A DNA stretch of 64,000 nt from Vicinamibacterales bacterium. Its GTDB lineage: Bacteria > Acidobacteriota > Vicinamibacteria > Vicinamibacterales > SCN-69-37. This document shows positions 23,855 to 33,134 of the stretch, one piece after another. The translations under genes were made by a program, and so were the position numbers. Location of the stretch: contig JAURFE010000001.1 in assembly GCA_030827135.1 (NCBI GenBank), positions 1,331,946 through 1,395,945 of the forward strand. The letters are read 5' to 3'. The stretch's first letter is position 1; each line of letters begins with the position of its first letter. Under the pieces are notes generated by a model. That model worked only from the letters and a program-made list of their open reading frames with translations, searched no databases and was not told the DNA's origin.

Positions 23855-26287
23855 TCAGCGGCCCAAGTCCACGTTGAGTCCGAGCATTACGAGTCGCGGC
23901 GCGCCGGGACGAACGCCTGCGGGATGCCGCGACACCACGGACACTCGGTTCGTCAGGTTCTGCACGCTGGCAAACAGCCGGGCGTTCGGTGTGAGGGTGT
24001 ACTCGGCCGAGGCCCCGACGGCGAACGTCGCATCCGTTGAACGCAGGTCCACGAACGGGCCGGCCCCCGCCACGGTGCGCATCCGGCTGATGGCAGTCGC
24101 GTCGACGCGGGCGCGCCAGAGCCGGCCTTCGACGTCCACGGCCGCATACAGTTGATGGGTCGGCGCGTACGGCAGCTTGTCGCCGCTTGCCACACGGCCC
24201 CAGGGGCCGTACTGGCTCTGGAAGCTGTTGCGGAACTCCGCGTCGGTAAAGGTATAGGCCACGCGGAACGGACGCCACCGTGCCGACGCTTCAACGCCGA
24301 GGACGCGCGCGGCCCCCCCGTTGTAGATTTCACCGGTGCCCGTGCCTCCCGTCGACTGCATGTCGCGGCCGAGCAGATTGGCGTAGTCGCTGAAGAACGT
24401 GACGATCTCCGCCTGCAGCGCGCTCCGCTGGAGGCGCACACCGGCTTCATAGTTCACACTCTCCTCAGCTTTGGTCTCGCCGGCGGCGCCGGGACCCGGC
24501 GGGGCAAACCCCGTGTAGACCCCGCTGAACAGCGTCACCGACGGGCGCAGACGATAGGCAACCCCCACGCCTGGAATCAGGACATTCACCGACGTCTCGA
24601 TCACGCCCGTGGGCGACGTGCGGGCAGGATCCGTTCGGGAGAAATCGGTCCGCCGCAGATCAATCAACTCGGCGCGCAGTCCGGGCGTGAACGTCCAGCG
24701 TCCGACGGCCAGTGTGTGCATCACGAATCCCGCGATCGCCTTCGCGCCCACCACCTGATTCGTCTGGCTTCCCGGGGCCCCGGCGCGGGTCCGCAGCATC
24801 CGACCGGCCACCATCTGATACGCGTCATCCTGCTGGAAGCGATCTTCTTCGTCTTCGTGGTAGCGCAGACCCATCTCGACGGAGTGGCGCGCACGACCCG
24901 TCTCGAACCGAGCGCCGACCGTCGACTGCACGCCGGTGCCGAAGTAGGCGCGGTTGTTGTTGCGGACCACGAGCGCGTTCGGCGCACTCCCCACACCGGT
25001 CAGGGCATCCATCTGCTGGGGGAATGCCTCCGGGGTCGCCAGCACACGGGACAGGCTTGTGCCCATCACGTTCTCGAGCTTGTACCAGGCCCGCGAGAAA
25101 TTGTTTCGGTACGCCACCGTCGTCACGTCCCAGGTGGGGCGCGCCAGGAAATGTCGAACCTGGTACTGCGCATGCGTGGATGTGAACTCGTCAACCTGCG
25201 ACCCGGCATACCGTCGCCATGGTGACGCGGCGAAGTCCGCATCCGTGAGACCGAGGTAGGTCTCCTGCCCCGTCTGTGTGGTCCGGCCGAGCTTGACCTC
25301 CAGTTCCTGAAACAGCGTCGCCGAGGGTGTCGTGTTGACTTTGAATTTCGCCAGATAGTCAGCCACATCAACGCCGGTGGAGCCGCCGCCATCGAGGCGC
25401 TTGAAGCCATCCGTTCTGAACTGGAAGGTCTCCACCAGCCACCCGGCGTTGCCGTACGTGTCGCCGAGACTTGCGACGATCTTCCGTGTGTTGTCCGCCC
25501 CCCCTGCCACATTCGCGCGCAACCGGAAGTCGGTCGGGATCGATGTTGAAACGTAGTTGAGCACGCCGCCGGTGGTGATCGGACCGGACTTGATCTGGCT
25601 TGATCCCTTGCGCACCTCGATCGCTTCCATACGTCCTGGCGTTGGGGCGTAGTACGCCGCCGGCGCCGAATACGGCGCGGGCGCAATAAGGATGCCGTCC
25701 TCCATCATCGTGATCTTTGCGCTCCGATCGGTACCGGTTCCGCGCATGCCGATGTTCGGACGCAGACCGTAGCCGTCCTCCTCCTGAATATTGAGGCCCG
25801 GCACCTGGCGCAGGATGCGATGAATATCCTCCGTCGTCGTCTGCAACCGCTGCAATTCCGCACGGTCGATCAGGTGCGTCGACCCAGGCGCGCGCGTCAA
25901 CGCGGCGACATCGCCGACGACGTTCACGCGTTCGCGCACAATCTCCGCCATCACAATGCCGAGCGGTTCGGCCGCCCCGGTGGGCGGCACGGTCACATCC
26001 AGTAGGGCCGGTGACAATCCAAGGGCGGTCACGGTCACCGCATGGCGCCCCGGCGGCACACCGGCAAGGAAGAACCGTCCGTCCTCATCAGTCCGCGCTG
26101 TCGCCGACACCACTCCGGCCAGGCGAATCGTGACGACGGCGCCCGCCACCGGTCTGTCGGCCGCATCGCGAACAGTGCCGGCAAGACCGTCAGCGGACGT
26201 CTGTGCGGGGCTCGGTGACGGAACCACCAGGCTCAGGCCGCACATCACGACAACGGAAGAGGCGAAACGGACGATCGACACAGGCAC
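23855..26287 (-). CDS. FecA-like TonB-dependent receptor
   Basis: An 810-residue outer-membrane receptor with signal peptide, a carboxypeptidase-regulatory module (GLAGTVRDAADRPVAGAVVT), a plug (EEDGYGLRPNIGMRGTGTDR; KITMMEDGILIAPAPYSAPA; GRMEAIEVRKGSSQIKSGPI) and a barrel. The plug is of the FecA/iron-dicitrate type, so ferric chelate uptake is the likely role. The C-terminus ends LGLNVDLGR, without the usual terminal aromatic residue. No FecR/FecI pair is adjacent. An imperfect palindrome upstream (26328-26341) could be the operator. The proposed GTG start has no clear ribosome site. Confidence 0.85.
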   Translation of the reverse strand: MPVSIVRFASSVVVMCGLSLVVPSPSPAQTSADGLAGTVRDAADRPVAGAVVTIRLAGVVSATARTDEDGRFFLAGVPPGRHAVTVTALGLSPALLDVTVPPTGAAEPLGIVMAEIVRERVNVVGDVAALTRAPGSTHLIDRAELQRLQTTTEDIHRILRQVPGLNIQEEDGYGLRPNIGMRGTGTDRSAKITMMEDGILIAPAPYSAPAAYYAPTPGRMEAIEVRKGSSQIKSGPITTGGVLNYVSTSIPTDFRLRANVAGGADNTRKIVASLGDTYGNAGWLVETFQFRTDGFKRLDGGGSTGVDVADYLAKFKVNTTPSATLFQELEVKLGRTTQTGQETYLGLTDADFAASPWRRYAGSQVDEFTSTHAQYQVRHFLARPTWDVTTVAYRNNFSRAWYKLENVMGTSLSRVLATPEAFPQQMDALTGVGSAPNALVVRNNNRAYFGTGVQSTVGARFETGRARHSVEMGLRYHEDEEDRFQQDDAYQMVAGRMLRTRAGAPGSQTNQVVGAKAIAGFVMHTLAVGRWTFTPGLRAELIDLRRTDFSRTDPARTSPTGVIETSVNVLIPGVGVAYRLRPSVTLFSGVYTGFAPPGPGAAGETKAEESVNYEAGVRLQRSALQAEIVTFFSDYANLLGRDMQSTGGTGTGEIYNGGAARVLGVEASARWRPFRVAYTFTDAEFRNSFQSQYGPWGRVASGDKLPYAPTHQLYAAVDVEGRLWRARVDATAISRMRTVAGAGPFVDLRSTDATFAVGASAEYTLTPNARLFASVQNLTNRVSVVSRHPAGVRPGAPRLVMLGLNVDLGR

Positions 26288-26327
26288 GGGACCCCCGACG
26301 GCAGCTCATGCGACGACACGCCGCAGA

Positions 26328-26341
26328 TGAGACAAGTCTCA
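26328..26341. promoter_or_regulatory. TGAGAC-AA-GTCTCA inverted repeat upstream of FecA-like gene
   Basis: Six-base arms flank AA, 41 bases upstream of the receptor's start, followed by a second AAGTCT copy at about 26345. The position suits an operator of an iron- or stress-responsive regulator. Confidence 0.35.
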
Positions 26342-26408
26342 AGAAGTCTAATCCGGACCTATTTAGTCGGTCAAATGATGGACAACCAGTGCCAGTCCAA
26401 CAGCCTGG

Positions 26409-28685
26409 TTACCAGCGAAACAGGCGTGTGACCTTCACGACCAGCGCCCGTGTGTCGAGCGTCCGCGGAACCCGCGACGTGGTGTCGCCGGATCGGCCAT
26501 CCGAATAGACCACAAAGATCTCGGAGCCGGGTTGATACTCCCACCGGAATCGTGCGTTGGTGGTCATCGACCGGCTCGAGGTGCGGTACTGGACGAGTGA
26601 CGAGATGAACATGCGCGGTGACAGCGTGAACGTCATGCGAGACCCGAGCACGTGGGAGTCCTCGTCGCCAAATGGCGTACGCACACGATTAAACGACAGG
26701 GACGGCTCGGCATAGAGTCTCGAAGAAAACGCGACCCGCCCGCGCCACGACGCCTCGGTGATCGTGCCCCCAAAAAAACCGCCGTGTGTCACTGAGAGGA
26801 ACCCCGAAAGGCGCCGCGATGGCGAGAGCTCGTAATTCAGCTGCGTCTGCCGAAAGCGGTACCGGCCTGCCGGAATGTCGGCACCAAGGTTCGTCGTCTC
26901 GACCAGATGCTCAGTGGCCTCGCTGACCTCGACCGACAGCCGTTCGGTGTTGTTGAACTCAAGACGGAAGGTCCCGGTGATCGCTCGCGACTCGAGGCTG
27001 CCCGTGGTGGTGGCGTACTGGTCGAACTCGCTCTCAAAAAACACCTTGCGGACACCCGGAAGGCTGGCCGGCCGCGGGCTGAACCGGCCTTCGGCGTTGG
27101 TCCGTTTGTACGCGCGTCGACGAAGAAATCCGACGGCCGGGTCGAAGTCGTCGCCCACGTACAGGTAGTCGCCTTCCAGCGCGTAGCGATCCGAGCTGTA
27201 CCCGGCGCGAGCCTGGTAGCTGGACGCGTCACGCGGCGTGACACTGCGCTCCTGGGTTCGGGCCCAGTATCCGCTGGCGCTGAACTCGGTCGTGAGGTTC
27301 AGGGCGAGGTCCGCCCCGTAGGCATAACTGGTCACGTCTTCGCCCAGTGCGGGCACGCCGCGCCTGGTGGCGATCACGCCGATGCGACTCCGGCTGAGCA
27401 GGTCGCGGCTGACGCGCAGGACAGAGTAATCCGTTGGATGCGTCTCGACGACATCGGACGTCCCGGTGCGGACATGCAGGGCCCCGACCTGGAATCCCGC
27501 ACTGCGTCCCTGGAACCGGCTGCCGACCACAATCGGGACCTGTTGCCCCTCGGCAATCCCGATTCGACGACTGTAGAACAGCACCGGCGCGTTTCCGCCG
27601 AACCCACCACCACCGCCCCCACCACCGCCGCCAAAGCCGCCACCGCCGCCGGAGTTGCCGAAACTGAAGTAGTCCTGCCCCTCGAGAAAGAACTCGCGCT
27701 TCTCGGGAAAAAACACGCTGAAGCGGGTCAGGTTCACCTGCGCCTCGTCATCTTCGACTTGTGCAAAGTCGGTATTCATCGTCAGATCGACGACCACGTT
27801 CGGCGACAGCCCCCACTTGATATCGCCGCCAATGTCCCCAACCCCTCTGCCGGCAATCGGTGGATCAGCCAGCCGGTTCGTCAGGCGCGACGCCGTCGCG
27901 TAGGGTTTGACGTCCAGATTACGGAGACCCCGTGGCGGTGTCAGGCCGACGAGGGTGCCGGCCCGCGATACGCTGGTGAGGCCGCGGCGACCCAGCGACT
28001 GCGGAATCGGGGTGAGGAACGAGAACTCGTTCTTCCAGCGCACGACCCGTCTGAAGTTGATGCCCCACGTCGTGCCGTCTTCGTCGAACCGCATTGAGCG
28101 GAACGGAAAGCGGAACTCCGCAATCCAGCCACCCTCGAAGTCGGCCGTGCGTGCCTCCCAAATGCCATTCCAGTTGTTGTTGGGGGACTCGTTGCCGAGT
28201 TGCCCGTCACTCAGGCCACCCTGCGCATTGGTGTAAAAGTAGTAGCCGTTGCGCCGGTCAAAAAAGGTGTCGAACAACACCGCGAAGTGGTCGTTGTTGT
28301 AGAGATTGCGCGAGTCGCGCTGCATGTCGGTCATCACGCGACGCCCGGGCTCCGACTCCCAGTTGCGGGCCGTGATGTAGACGTGCTGATCGTCAAAAAA
28401 GACCCAGACGTCGGTGCGTTCGCTGGCTGGACGGCCTTCGAGCGGTTCCTGCTGAATGAAGTCCGAAATGTGTCGGGTGGTGTTGTAGACCTCCTCGTCG
28501 AGCCTGCCATCCAGCACGATCGGGGTGGTCAGTCGCGTCGCGCGAATCGCGGCGTCCCCGGACGCGTTGCGAGTGACCACCTCAGGCGCAGCCGGCGGCG
28601 GGGGGGGCTCAGGGCGTGACACGTCCTGCGCAGCAACCGACCCGGAGGCCAGCACGAAACCAATCAGAGCCAGGAACACTCGCAT
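26409..28685 (-). CDS. DUF5916 outer-membrane protein with CBM9-like N-terminal domain
   Basis: The 758-residue protein has a signal peptide, a Pro-rich linker and a CBM9-like domain (TTPIVLDGRLDEEVYNTTRH; DDQHVYITARNWESEPG). A DUF5916 region follows (FFPEKREFFLEGQDYFSFGN). A poly-glycine stretch near residue 370 precedes VLFYSRRIGI. The C-terminus has barrel-like alternation and ends FRW. DUF5916 proteins are widespread outer-membrane proteins of Bacteroidetes and Acidobacteria; the substrate is unknown. It lies upstream of the FecA-like gene on the same strand. Confidence 0.85.
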   Translation of the reverse strand: MRVFLALIGFVLASGSVAAQDVSRPEPPPPPAAPEVVTRNASGDAAIRATRLTTPIVLDGRLDEEVYNTTRHISDFIQQEPLEGRPASERTDVWVFFDDQHVYITARNWESEPGRRVMTDMQRDSRNLYNNDHFAVLFDTFFDRRNGYYFYTNAQGGLSDGQLGNESPNNNWNGIWEARTADFEGGWIAEFRFPFRSMRFDEDGTTWGINFRRVVRWKNEFSFLTPIPQSLGRRGLTSVSRAGTLVGLTPPRGLRNLDVKPYATASRLTNRLADPPIAGRGVGDIGGDIKWGLSPNVVVDLTMNTDFAQVEDDEAQVNLTRFSVFFPEKREFFLEGQDYFSFGNSGGGGGFGGGGGGGGGGFGGNAPVLFYSRRIGIAEGQQVPIVVGSRFQGRSAGFQVGALHVRTGTSDVVETHPTDYSVLRVSRDLLSRSRIGVIATRRGVPALGEDVTSYAYGADLALNLTTEFSASGYWARTQERSVTPRDASSYQARAGYSSDRYALEGDYLYVGDDFDPAVGFLRRRAYKRTNAEGRFSPRPASLPGVRKVFFESEFDQYATTTGSLESRAITGTFRLEFNNTERLSVEVSEATEHLVETTNLGADIPAGRYRFRQTQLNYELSPSRRLSGFLSVTHGGFFGGTITEASWRGRVAFSSRLYAEPSLSFNRVRTPFGDEDSHVLGSRMTFTLSPRMFISSLVQYRTSSRSMTTNARFRWEYQPGSEIFVVYSDGRSGDTTSRVPRTLDTRALVVKVTRLFRW

Positions 28686-29135
28686 GATGACCGCCGAATT
28701 GTATCGCGGCCGGGGTGAGCGACACACCAATGTGGGTGTGCTTCGGCGTACGCGGCCTGTCACCTACCGCACGATCGGACTCAGCGTCAGCTTCCACTCC
28801 ACGGGGATCGTCTCGGGCAGGTAGCAGACGGGGTCGTCGCAGGCCTGATACTCGATCGTCCCGCTGCCCGACCTGTGCGGCGGCACTTAAGTCACCTGAG
28901 GAGGGACCCGTGGGAATCGGACTGACGAGGCGCGCGGCGGGCCTGCGCGGGCTGACCCCGGAGACGCTGGCGGCCGCCGGCACCATCTTCACGCCACGAC
29001 CCGCGTTCCAACTGACGCGGTTCGATCGCGGCCCAACCCTCCCGTCGCACCGGGGACCTCTGAAGCGCGACTGACCATCGACGACATCACCACTCGCGTC
29101 CCCGTGGTGATTCGTCCGGATCCAGGCCACCAGCG
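28686..29135. other. Mostly non-coding, degraded intergenic stretch
   Basis: Apart from the DsbD-like remnant, 450 bases here lack a convincing gene. One plus-strand frame (GTG at 28910 to TGA at 29074, 54 codons) has a good ribosome site (GAGGAGGG, 28898-28905) but unrecognisable sequence (MGIGLTRRAAGLRGLTPETL and onward). Another plus frame ends TIDDITTRVPVVIRPDPG. The region looks like decayed coding DNA. Confidence 0.4.
28764..28886 (-). pseudogene. C-terminal remnant of a DsbD-alpha-like domain
   Basis: Minus-strand codons read GSGTIEYQACDDPVCYLPET then IPVEWKLTLSPIVR and a stop. The YQACDD-x-VCY-x-P pattern is the characteristic end of the N-terminal domain of thiol:disulfide interchange protein DsbD and related redoxin-associated domains. 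A TAA lies just upstream in frame, and no further domain sequence is found, so only about 35 residues survive. Confidence 0.55.
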
Positions 29136-30092
29136 CTAGAGGGGCCGTGTGGCGCGACGCAGGCGATCGTGGATAGCGGTCCAGGCCGGTTCGTCAGGAG
29201 GCAGCGTCACAAGCAAGACCTCGCACCGACTGGCGTCGGCCTCGTGCAACACCGCGTACAACGCGCGCGCGTACGCGTCGGGCTCCGAGGGCATCGGCCA
29301 GAACTGTGTCACCGGCCAACCGGGCAGGCGCGGCGCCAGCAACCCCGTACGCAGGCCCGGAAACGGCGACTCCACCAGGCCGGCCCCGATTCTGTAACAC
29401 GGCGTGCGCGGCGCGTAGTGTGAGGCCAGCGCACCAGGCACCCGTGGCGCCGGGCTCGTCACTGCGTCCGTGCACGACACGTGCTCCGCAATCATCTCGA
29501 GGGTAATGGCGCCCGGCCGCAGGATGCGCGCATGGTGGGTCGTGAGATCGACGATGGTTGACTCGATGCCGACCACGCAGGGCCCATCGTCGACCACCGC
29601 CGCGATTCGTCCGGCCAGATGGGTCTGCACGTGCGCGGCAGTGGTCGCGCTGATCTGACCGAATGGATTGGCTGACGGCGCTGCGAGGCCCCGGCCGAAC
29701 TCCCGGAGCACACGCTGCATCACCGGGTGCCCCGGCACACGCAGCGCCACGGTGGTCTGGCCGCCGGTCACCAGCGGCGACACCGTACTGGCCGCAGGCA
29801 GCACGAGCGTGAGCGGTCCTGGCCAGAAGGCAGATGCCAGTCGCCAGGCCGTGTCCGGCACACGGGTCACCCACTCCGGCAGGTGCTCGGCACCACCGAG
29901 ATGCACGATCAGCGGATGATCGGAGGGGCGACCTTTGGCGCGAAAGATGGCGCGGAGGGCATCCGGGTTTGTCGCATCACCGGCCAACCCGTATACGGTC
30001 TCTGTCGGGAGCGCCACCAACTCACCTGCCTGCAACAGGCGCACAGCCGTCGCCACATCGCCTGGACTCGAAGTGAGGTGCAACATAATCAT
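29136..30092 (-). CDS. tsaC: L-threonylcarbamoyladenylate synthase (Sua5/YwlC type)
   Basis: The 318-residue protein contains the YrdC domain, seen in ALPTETVYGLAGDATN, FRAKGRPSDHPLIVHL, FWPGPLTLVLPA and LAAPSANPFGQISATTAAHV. A C-terminal Sua5 domain follows (VPGALASHYAPRTPCYRIGA). It forms threonylcarbamoyl-AMP from threonine, bicarbonate and ATP, the first step of t6A37 modification of ANN-decoding tRNAs. The ATG overlaps the TGA of the decayed regulator upstream, so the two once formed an operon. Confidence 0.95.
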   Translation of the reverse strand: MIMLHLTSSPGDVATAVRLLQAGELVALPTETVYGLAGDATNPDALRAIFRAKGRPSDHPLIVHLGGAEHLPEWVTRVPDTAWRLASAFWPGPLTLVLPAASTVSPLVTGGQTTVALRVPGHPVMQRVLREFGRGLAAPSANPFGQISATTAAHVQTHLAGRIAAVVDDGPCVVGIESTIVDLTTHHARILRPGAITLEMIAEHVSCTDAVTSPAPRVPGALASHYAPRTPCYRIGAGLVESPFPGLRTGLLAPRLPGWPVTQFWPMPSEPDAYARALYAVLHEADASRCEVLLVTLPPDEPAWTAIHDRLRRATRPL

Positions 30093-30445
30093 CCCTGCGG
30101 CACGAAGACGGCGTCACGGGCGGCATCCAGGACAGCGCGCACTTCGGGGTGCTGGATCAGCGACGCCGTACCTCGCGCAGACTTCCTGCGCGATGATCGC
30201 GGGCGACGGGAAATAGCCCTCGCTCGCCTCGCCGAAGACTTTCATCAGGGCGCTGTCATCACATTCTCCCACGATACGCGGGGACAGGCGGGTCTCCCCG
30301 AGCCATCGGATCGATTTCGACGCGCACGGCGGTGTTCGGCCCTGGCAGGAGCAGCGGTGCGCCGTTCAGACAGGCCAGCGCAAAAGATCTCGTCCGCGTA
30401 CGACAGCGCCACCCGCCCGGCATCGGTGAGATCGAGCCCGCGGCT
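30089..30445 (-). pseudogene. Decayed NhaR-like LysR regulator
   Basis: Three minus-strand pieces in different frames are recognisable. RGLDLTDAGRVALSYADEIF is the end of a LysR helix-turn-helix domain. ACLNGAPLLLPGPNTAVRVE, then RWLGETRLSPRIVGECDDSA and LMKVFGEASEGYFPSPAI come from the effector domain of NhaR-type regulators. ASLIQHPEVRAVLDAARDAV is the end. About 110 codons are missing between the first two, at least two frameshifts follow, and the N-terminus is lost. It adjoins an sbtA remnant in divergent orientation. Confidence 0.75.
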
Positions 30446-30601
30446 GCCGTGCCCGCGGCGATGCGCATCTCGGTCCCGCAGGCAAATCCGACGCTGTCGC
30501 TGGCGGCCTCCCTGGGGGTCACGTTTCCGTTTAACGTCCTCGTGGGTATTCCGCTATATCACGCCATGGCGACCAGCCTGTTTGGTAGGATCGGAGGGTA
30601 G
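30436..30601 (+). pseudogene. C-terminal remnant of SbtA-type sodium/bicarbonate symporter
   Basis: Codons up to the TAG at 30599-30601 read PAAMRISVPQANPTLSLAAS then LGVTFPFNVLVGIPLYHAMA, which is the conserved last membrane region of SbtA (DUF897/PF05982) permeases. Nearly all of the transporter is missing. Upstream bases belong on the other strand to the decayed LysR gene, so one deletion between two divergent genes likely removed both 5' ends. The sbtB-like partner four bases downstream is intact. Confidence 0.75.
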
Positions 30602-30605
30602 TCTC

Positions 30606-30908
30606 ATGCAGAGCGCGATTCGGAAACTGCTCACGGTCATCACCGAGGCTGCGCTCGAGAATGTGCTGGTCAAGGACCTTCAGCGTCTGGGCGTGCAGGG
30701 GTACACCATCACTGACGCGCGCGGACGAGGCAGCCGCGGTGCGCGCACGGCCGCCTGGAGCGAAAGCAGCAACATCCGCGTCGAGATCGTGTGTGATGCC
30801 GCCACTGCCGAGGCCGTCGCCGCACATCTGCGGACGCGGTATTACGAGGACTACGCGATGATCCTGTTCGTGGCCGATGTGGCCGTCTTGCGATCGGAGA
30901 AATTCTGA
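30606..30908 (+). CDS. SbtB-like PII-family signalling protein
   Basis: The 100-residue protein has the PII-like ferredoxin fold of Sbt[21 protein letters not shown], the [17 protein letters not shown]-loop base, and [13 protein letters not shown] at the end. SbtB binds adenine nucleotides and gates the bicarbonate transporter SbtA. Here sbtA is a remnant, so this is an orphan that may have another partner. A ribosome site GGAGGG precedes it. It overlaps purE by one base (TGATG), placing it at the head of the purE-purK transcript. Confidence 0.75.
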   Translation: MQSAIRKLLTVITEAALENVLVKDLQRLGVQGYTITDARGRGSRGARTAAWSESSNIRVEIVCDAATAEAVAAHLRTRYYEDYAMILFVADVAVLRSEKF

Positions 30909-31414
30909 TGGACACACCGTCGCCGCTGGTCGGCATCATCATGGGATCGGCATCGGACTGGGACACCATGCGCCATGCGGTGGAGATCCTCGAGGCGCTG
31001 CAGGTGCCGCACGAGGTTGAGGTCGTGTCGGCCCACCGTACGCCGGACAAACTGTTCCGGTATGCCGAGCAGGCCGAGGCGCGGGGCCTGGAAGTGATCA
31101 TCGCCGGCGCCGGGGGAGCGGCCCATCTGCCCGGCATGACCGCGGCCAAGACGGCCCTGCCTGTGCTCGGAGTGCCGGTGCGATCGGCGGCGCTCAACGG
31201 GATGGATTCCCTGCTGTCGATCGCGCAGATGCCGGCGGGGATCCCGGTGGGCACCCTGGCGATTGGCCAGGCCGGGGCGGCCAACGCCGCCCTGCTCGCC
31301 GCGAGTATTCTCGCCAACAAATATCCGCAGATTAAGGCCGCGTTGCGCGCATACCGCCAGCAGCAGACCGAGCGCGTGCTGGCCGTCGGCGACCCGCGGG
31401 ATAGGCGCTCGTGA
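30908..31414 (+). CDS. purE: N5-carboxyaminoimidazole ribonucleotide mutase
   Basis: The 168-residue class I PurE has the motifs [29 protein letters not shown] (catalytic histidine) and [14 protein letters not shown]. It converts N5-CAIR to CAIR in purine synthesis, following PurK. It overlaps the sbtB-like gene by one base and purK by four bases (GTGA), forming a tight operon. Confidence 0.96.
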   Translation: MDTPSPLVGIIMGSASDWDTMRHAVEILEALQVPHEVEVVSAHRTPDKLFRYAEQAEARGLEVIIAGAGGAAHLPGMTAAKTALPVLGVPVRSAALNGMDSLLSIAQMPAGIPVGTLAIGQAGAANAALLAASILANKYPQIKAALRAYRQQQTERVLAVGDPRDRRS

Positions 31415-32532
31415 AGGTCGGGATACTTGGAGGGGGGCAACTCGCGCGCATGCTGGCGCAGGCGGGTGGGCCGATGGGGGTGTCCTGCATGTTCCTGAGC
31501 CCCGATCCACAGGCCTGCGCTAAGCCGTTCGGCGAACACCTGTGCGTCGCCTACGACGACCCCGACGGCCAGCACCGGCTGGCGGAGTGGGCGGACGTCA
31601 TCACGTACGAATTCGAGAACGTCCCGGAAGCGGCGGTGGCTGTGCTGGAACGGCGACGCCCTGTGTATCCATCATCGCTCGCGCTGGCGGCGTCACGGGA
31701 CCGCCTGGTCGAGAAGGACCGCTTCCGGGCGCTGGGTCTGGCGACGGCCGAGTTCCGCGCGGTGGACAGTCTTGCCGACCTGATCGACGGCGCCGCGGAG
31801 ATTGGCCTCCCGGCGATCCTCAAGACCCGGGTCCAGGGATATGACGGCAAAGGCCAGAGAGTGCTGCGTCACTCGACAGACCTGCAGGCGGCATGGGAGC
31901 GGCTCGGCCACGTGCCCTGCATTCTGGAGTCCATGGTGCCGTTCGATCGCGAACTTTCGATCATCGCGGCGCGCTCGCGGACGGGCGACACGGTCCACTA
32001 TCCGGTGAGTGAAAACTACCATCGGGAAGGCGTGCTCCGCCTGTCGCTGAGCCGGGCGGGCGATGCGATGCAGCCGGAGGCCGAGGCCCTGATCAGCCGC
32101 CTGCTGCGCGACCTCGACTACGTGGGCGTCCTGGCGCTGGAGTTGTTTCAGGTCGGTGACCGATTGCTGGCCAATGAGATGGCCCCACGCGTGCATAACA
32201 GTGGCCATTGGACGATTGAGGCCGCCCCCACGTCACAATTCGAAAACCACCTGCGCGCCATCTGCGGTCTCTCGCTCGGTCCGACAACACCGATTCAGCA
32301 GGCCGCGACCGTCAATTTCATCGGCCGTCTGCCGGCCGAAGCCGCGATCACGGCTGTGGCCGGGGCCATCCCCCACGTCTACGGCAAGGCCGAACGGCCG
32401 GGCCGCAAAGTGGGTCACGTCACGCTGCTCGACACCCCGGGCGCACCGGAGCCGTTCGAACGGCGTCTGACCCGCCTGCTCGACGTGACCGGCGTCCCCG
32501 ACCTGCACTACAGCGTGACGGCAATCCCGTGA
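31411..32532 (+). CDS. purK: 5-(carboxyamino)imidazole ribonucleotide synthase
   Basis: The 373-residue ATP-grasp enzyme begins [17 protein letters not shown] and has the PurK motifs [23 protein letters not shown] and [20 protein letters not shown]. It makes N5-CAIR from AIR, ATP and bicarbonate, supplying PurE. GTG start overlaps the purE stop. Its 3' end overlaps the convergent lipoprotein gene by 25 bases. Confidence 0.96.
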   Translation: MKVGILGGGQLARMLAQAGGPMGVSCMFLSPDPQACAKPFGEHLCVAYDDPDGQHRLAEWADVITYEFENVPEAAVAVLERRRPVYPSSLALAASRDRLVEKDRFRALGLATAEFRAVDSLADLIDGAAEIGLPAILKTRVQGYDGKGQRVLRHSTDLQAAWERLGHVPCILESMVPFDRELSIIAARSRTGDTVHYPVSENYHREGVLRLSLSRAGDAMQPEAEALISRLLRDLDYVGVLALELFQVGDRLLANEMAPRVHNSGHWTIEAAPTSQFENHLRAICGLSLGPTTPIQQAATVNFIGRLPAEAAITAVAGAIPHVYGKAERPGRKVGHVTLLDTPGAPEPFERRLTRLLDVTGVPDLHYSVTAIP

Positions 32533-33014
32533 AACGTCTGCCCCTTGACGCGCAGCTCGACCACTCGAGCGGCGAGTGATGTCTGCCCTTGAAGGGCCGG
32601 GTGGGTCAGTTCGAACTGGGACGTGTCGCCGACGGTCTCACCGGTCAGCACGTTGGCCTTGCCGCCCATCGCCAACGTTTGCCCGGCAAGCGCGGTCGGA
32701 GTCTCGAACACCACACTCACCGTCGGCTGCACAATTCGCACGGCCTGCTCTGCGCCGCCATCAAGCACGTACGCCGTCAGCGTTCCCGCCTTGGCGTCGA
32801 GCACCATCTCCAGGAAACCAAGGTGGTCCCCCAGTTCGATCAGCACGCCTCCGTGCGGCGCAACATGGCCGTGGGTGTCGGCGACGGCGGGCGAGGGCGA
32901 CGACGACGCAGGTGGTGCGGGTGGCGTCGGTGGCGTCGGTTCGCTGCTGCAGGCCGCGAGGACAAGCACCGCGATGAGAAGGACAGTTGCGAGCGTGTTG
33001 CTGAACTTCGGCAC
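32508..33014 (-). CDS. Histidine-containing lipoprotein of unknown function
   Basis: A lipobox (LIAVLVLAACSSE) ends the signal, followed by a Pro/Ser-rich linker and a 120-residue domain that starts HGHVAPHGGVLIELGDHLGF. The His-rich APHGG(T/V)LxELGDH start occurs in proteins next to metal transport systems. It lies downstream of the ABC permease gene on the same strand, after a 120-base gap holding repeats. Start GTG at 33014 is well set by AGGAGG seven bases upstream. A periplasmic metal-binding role is an inference. Confidence 0.6.
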   Translation of the reverse strand: MPKFSNTLATVLLIAVLVLAACSSEPTPPTPPAPPASSSPSPAVADTHGHVAPHGGVLIELGDHLGFLEMVLDAKAGTLTAYVLDGGAEQAVRIVQPTVSVVFETPTALAGQTLAMGGKANVLTGETVGDTSQFELTHPALQGQTSLAARVVELRVKGQTFHGIAVTL

Positions 33015-33028
33015 TTCGGAACCTCCTT

Positions 33029-33134
33029 GGCGCGCTCAAGTTCAGCGCGCCCTGCGTCTCGCTGGCGCGCTACAACCCAGCGCGCCCTACGTACTTCTGG
33101 ACTCCTGGACCCTGGACCCTGGACCCTGGACCCT
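33029..33134. repeat. GCGCGC palindromes plus CTGGACC heptamer array at permease 3' end
   Basis: Two inverted-repeat units (GGCGCGCTCAAGTTCAGCGC with GCCCTGCG; GGCGCGCTACAACCCAGCGC with GCCCTACG) are followed by CTGGACTCCTGGACC and four CTGGACC units. The array ends at 33134, next to the permease stop codon at 33135. Confidence 0.7.

Noticed and set aside
28910-29074. 54-codon gene with a good ribosome site
   Set aside because: There is no recognisable sequence and the surrounding DNA looks degraded; kept only as a note within the intergenic entry.
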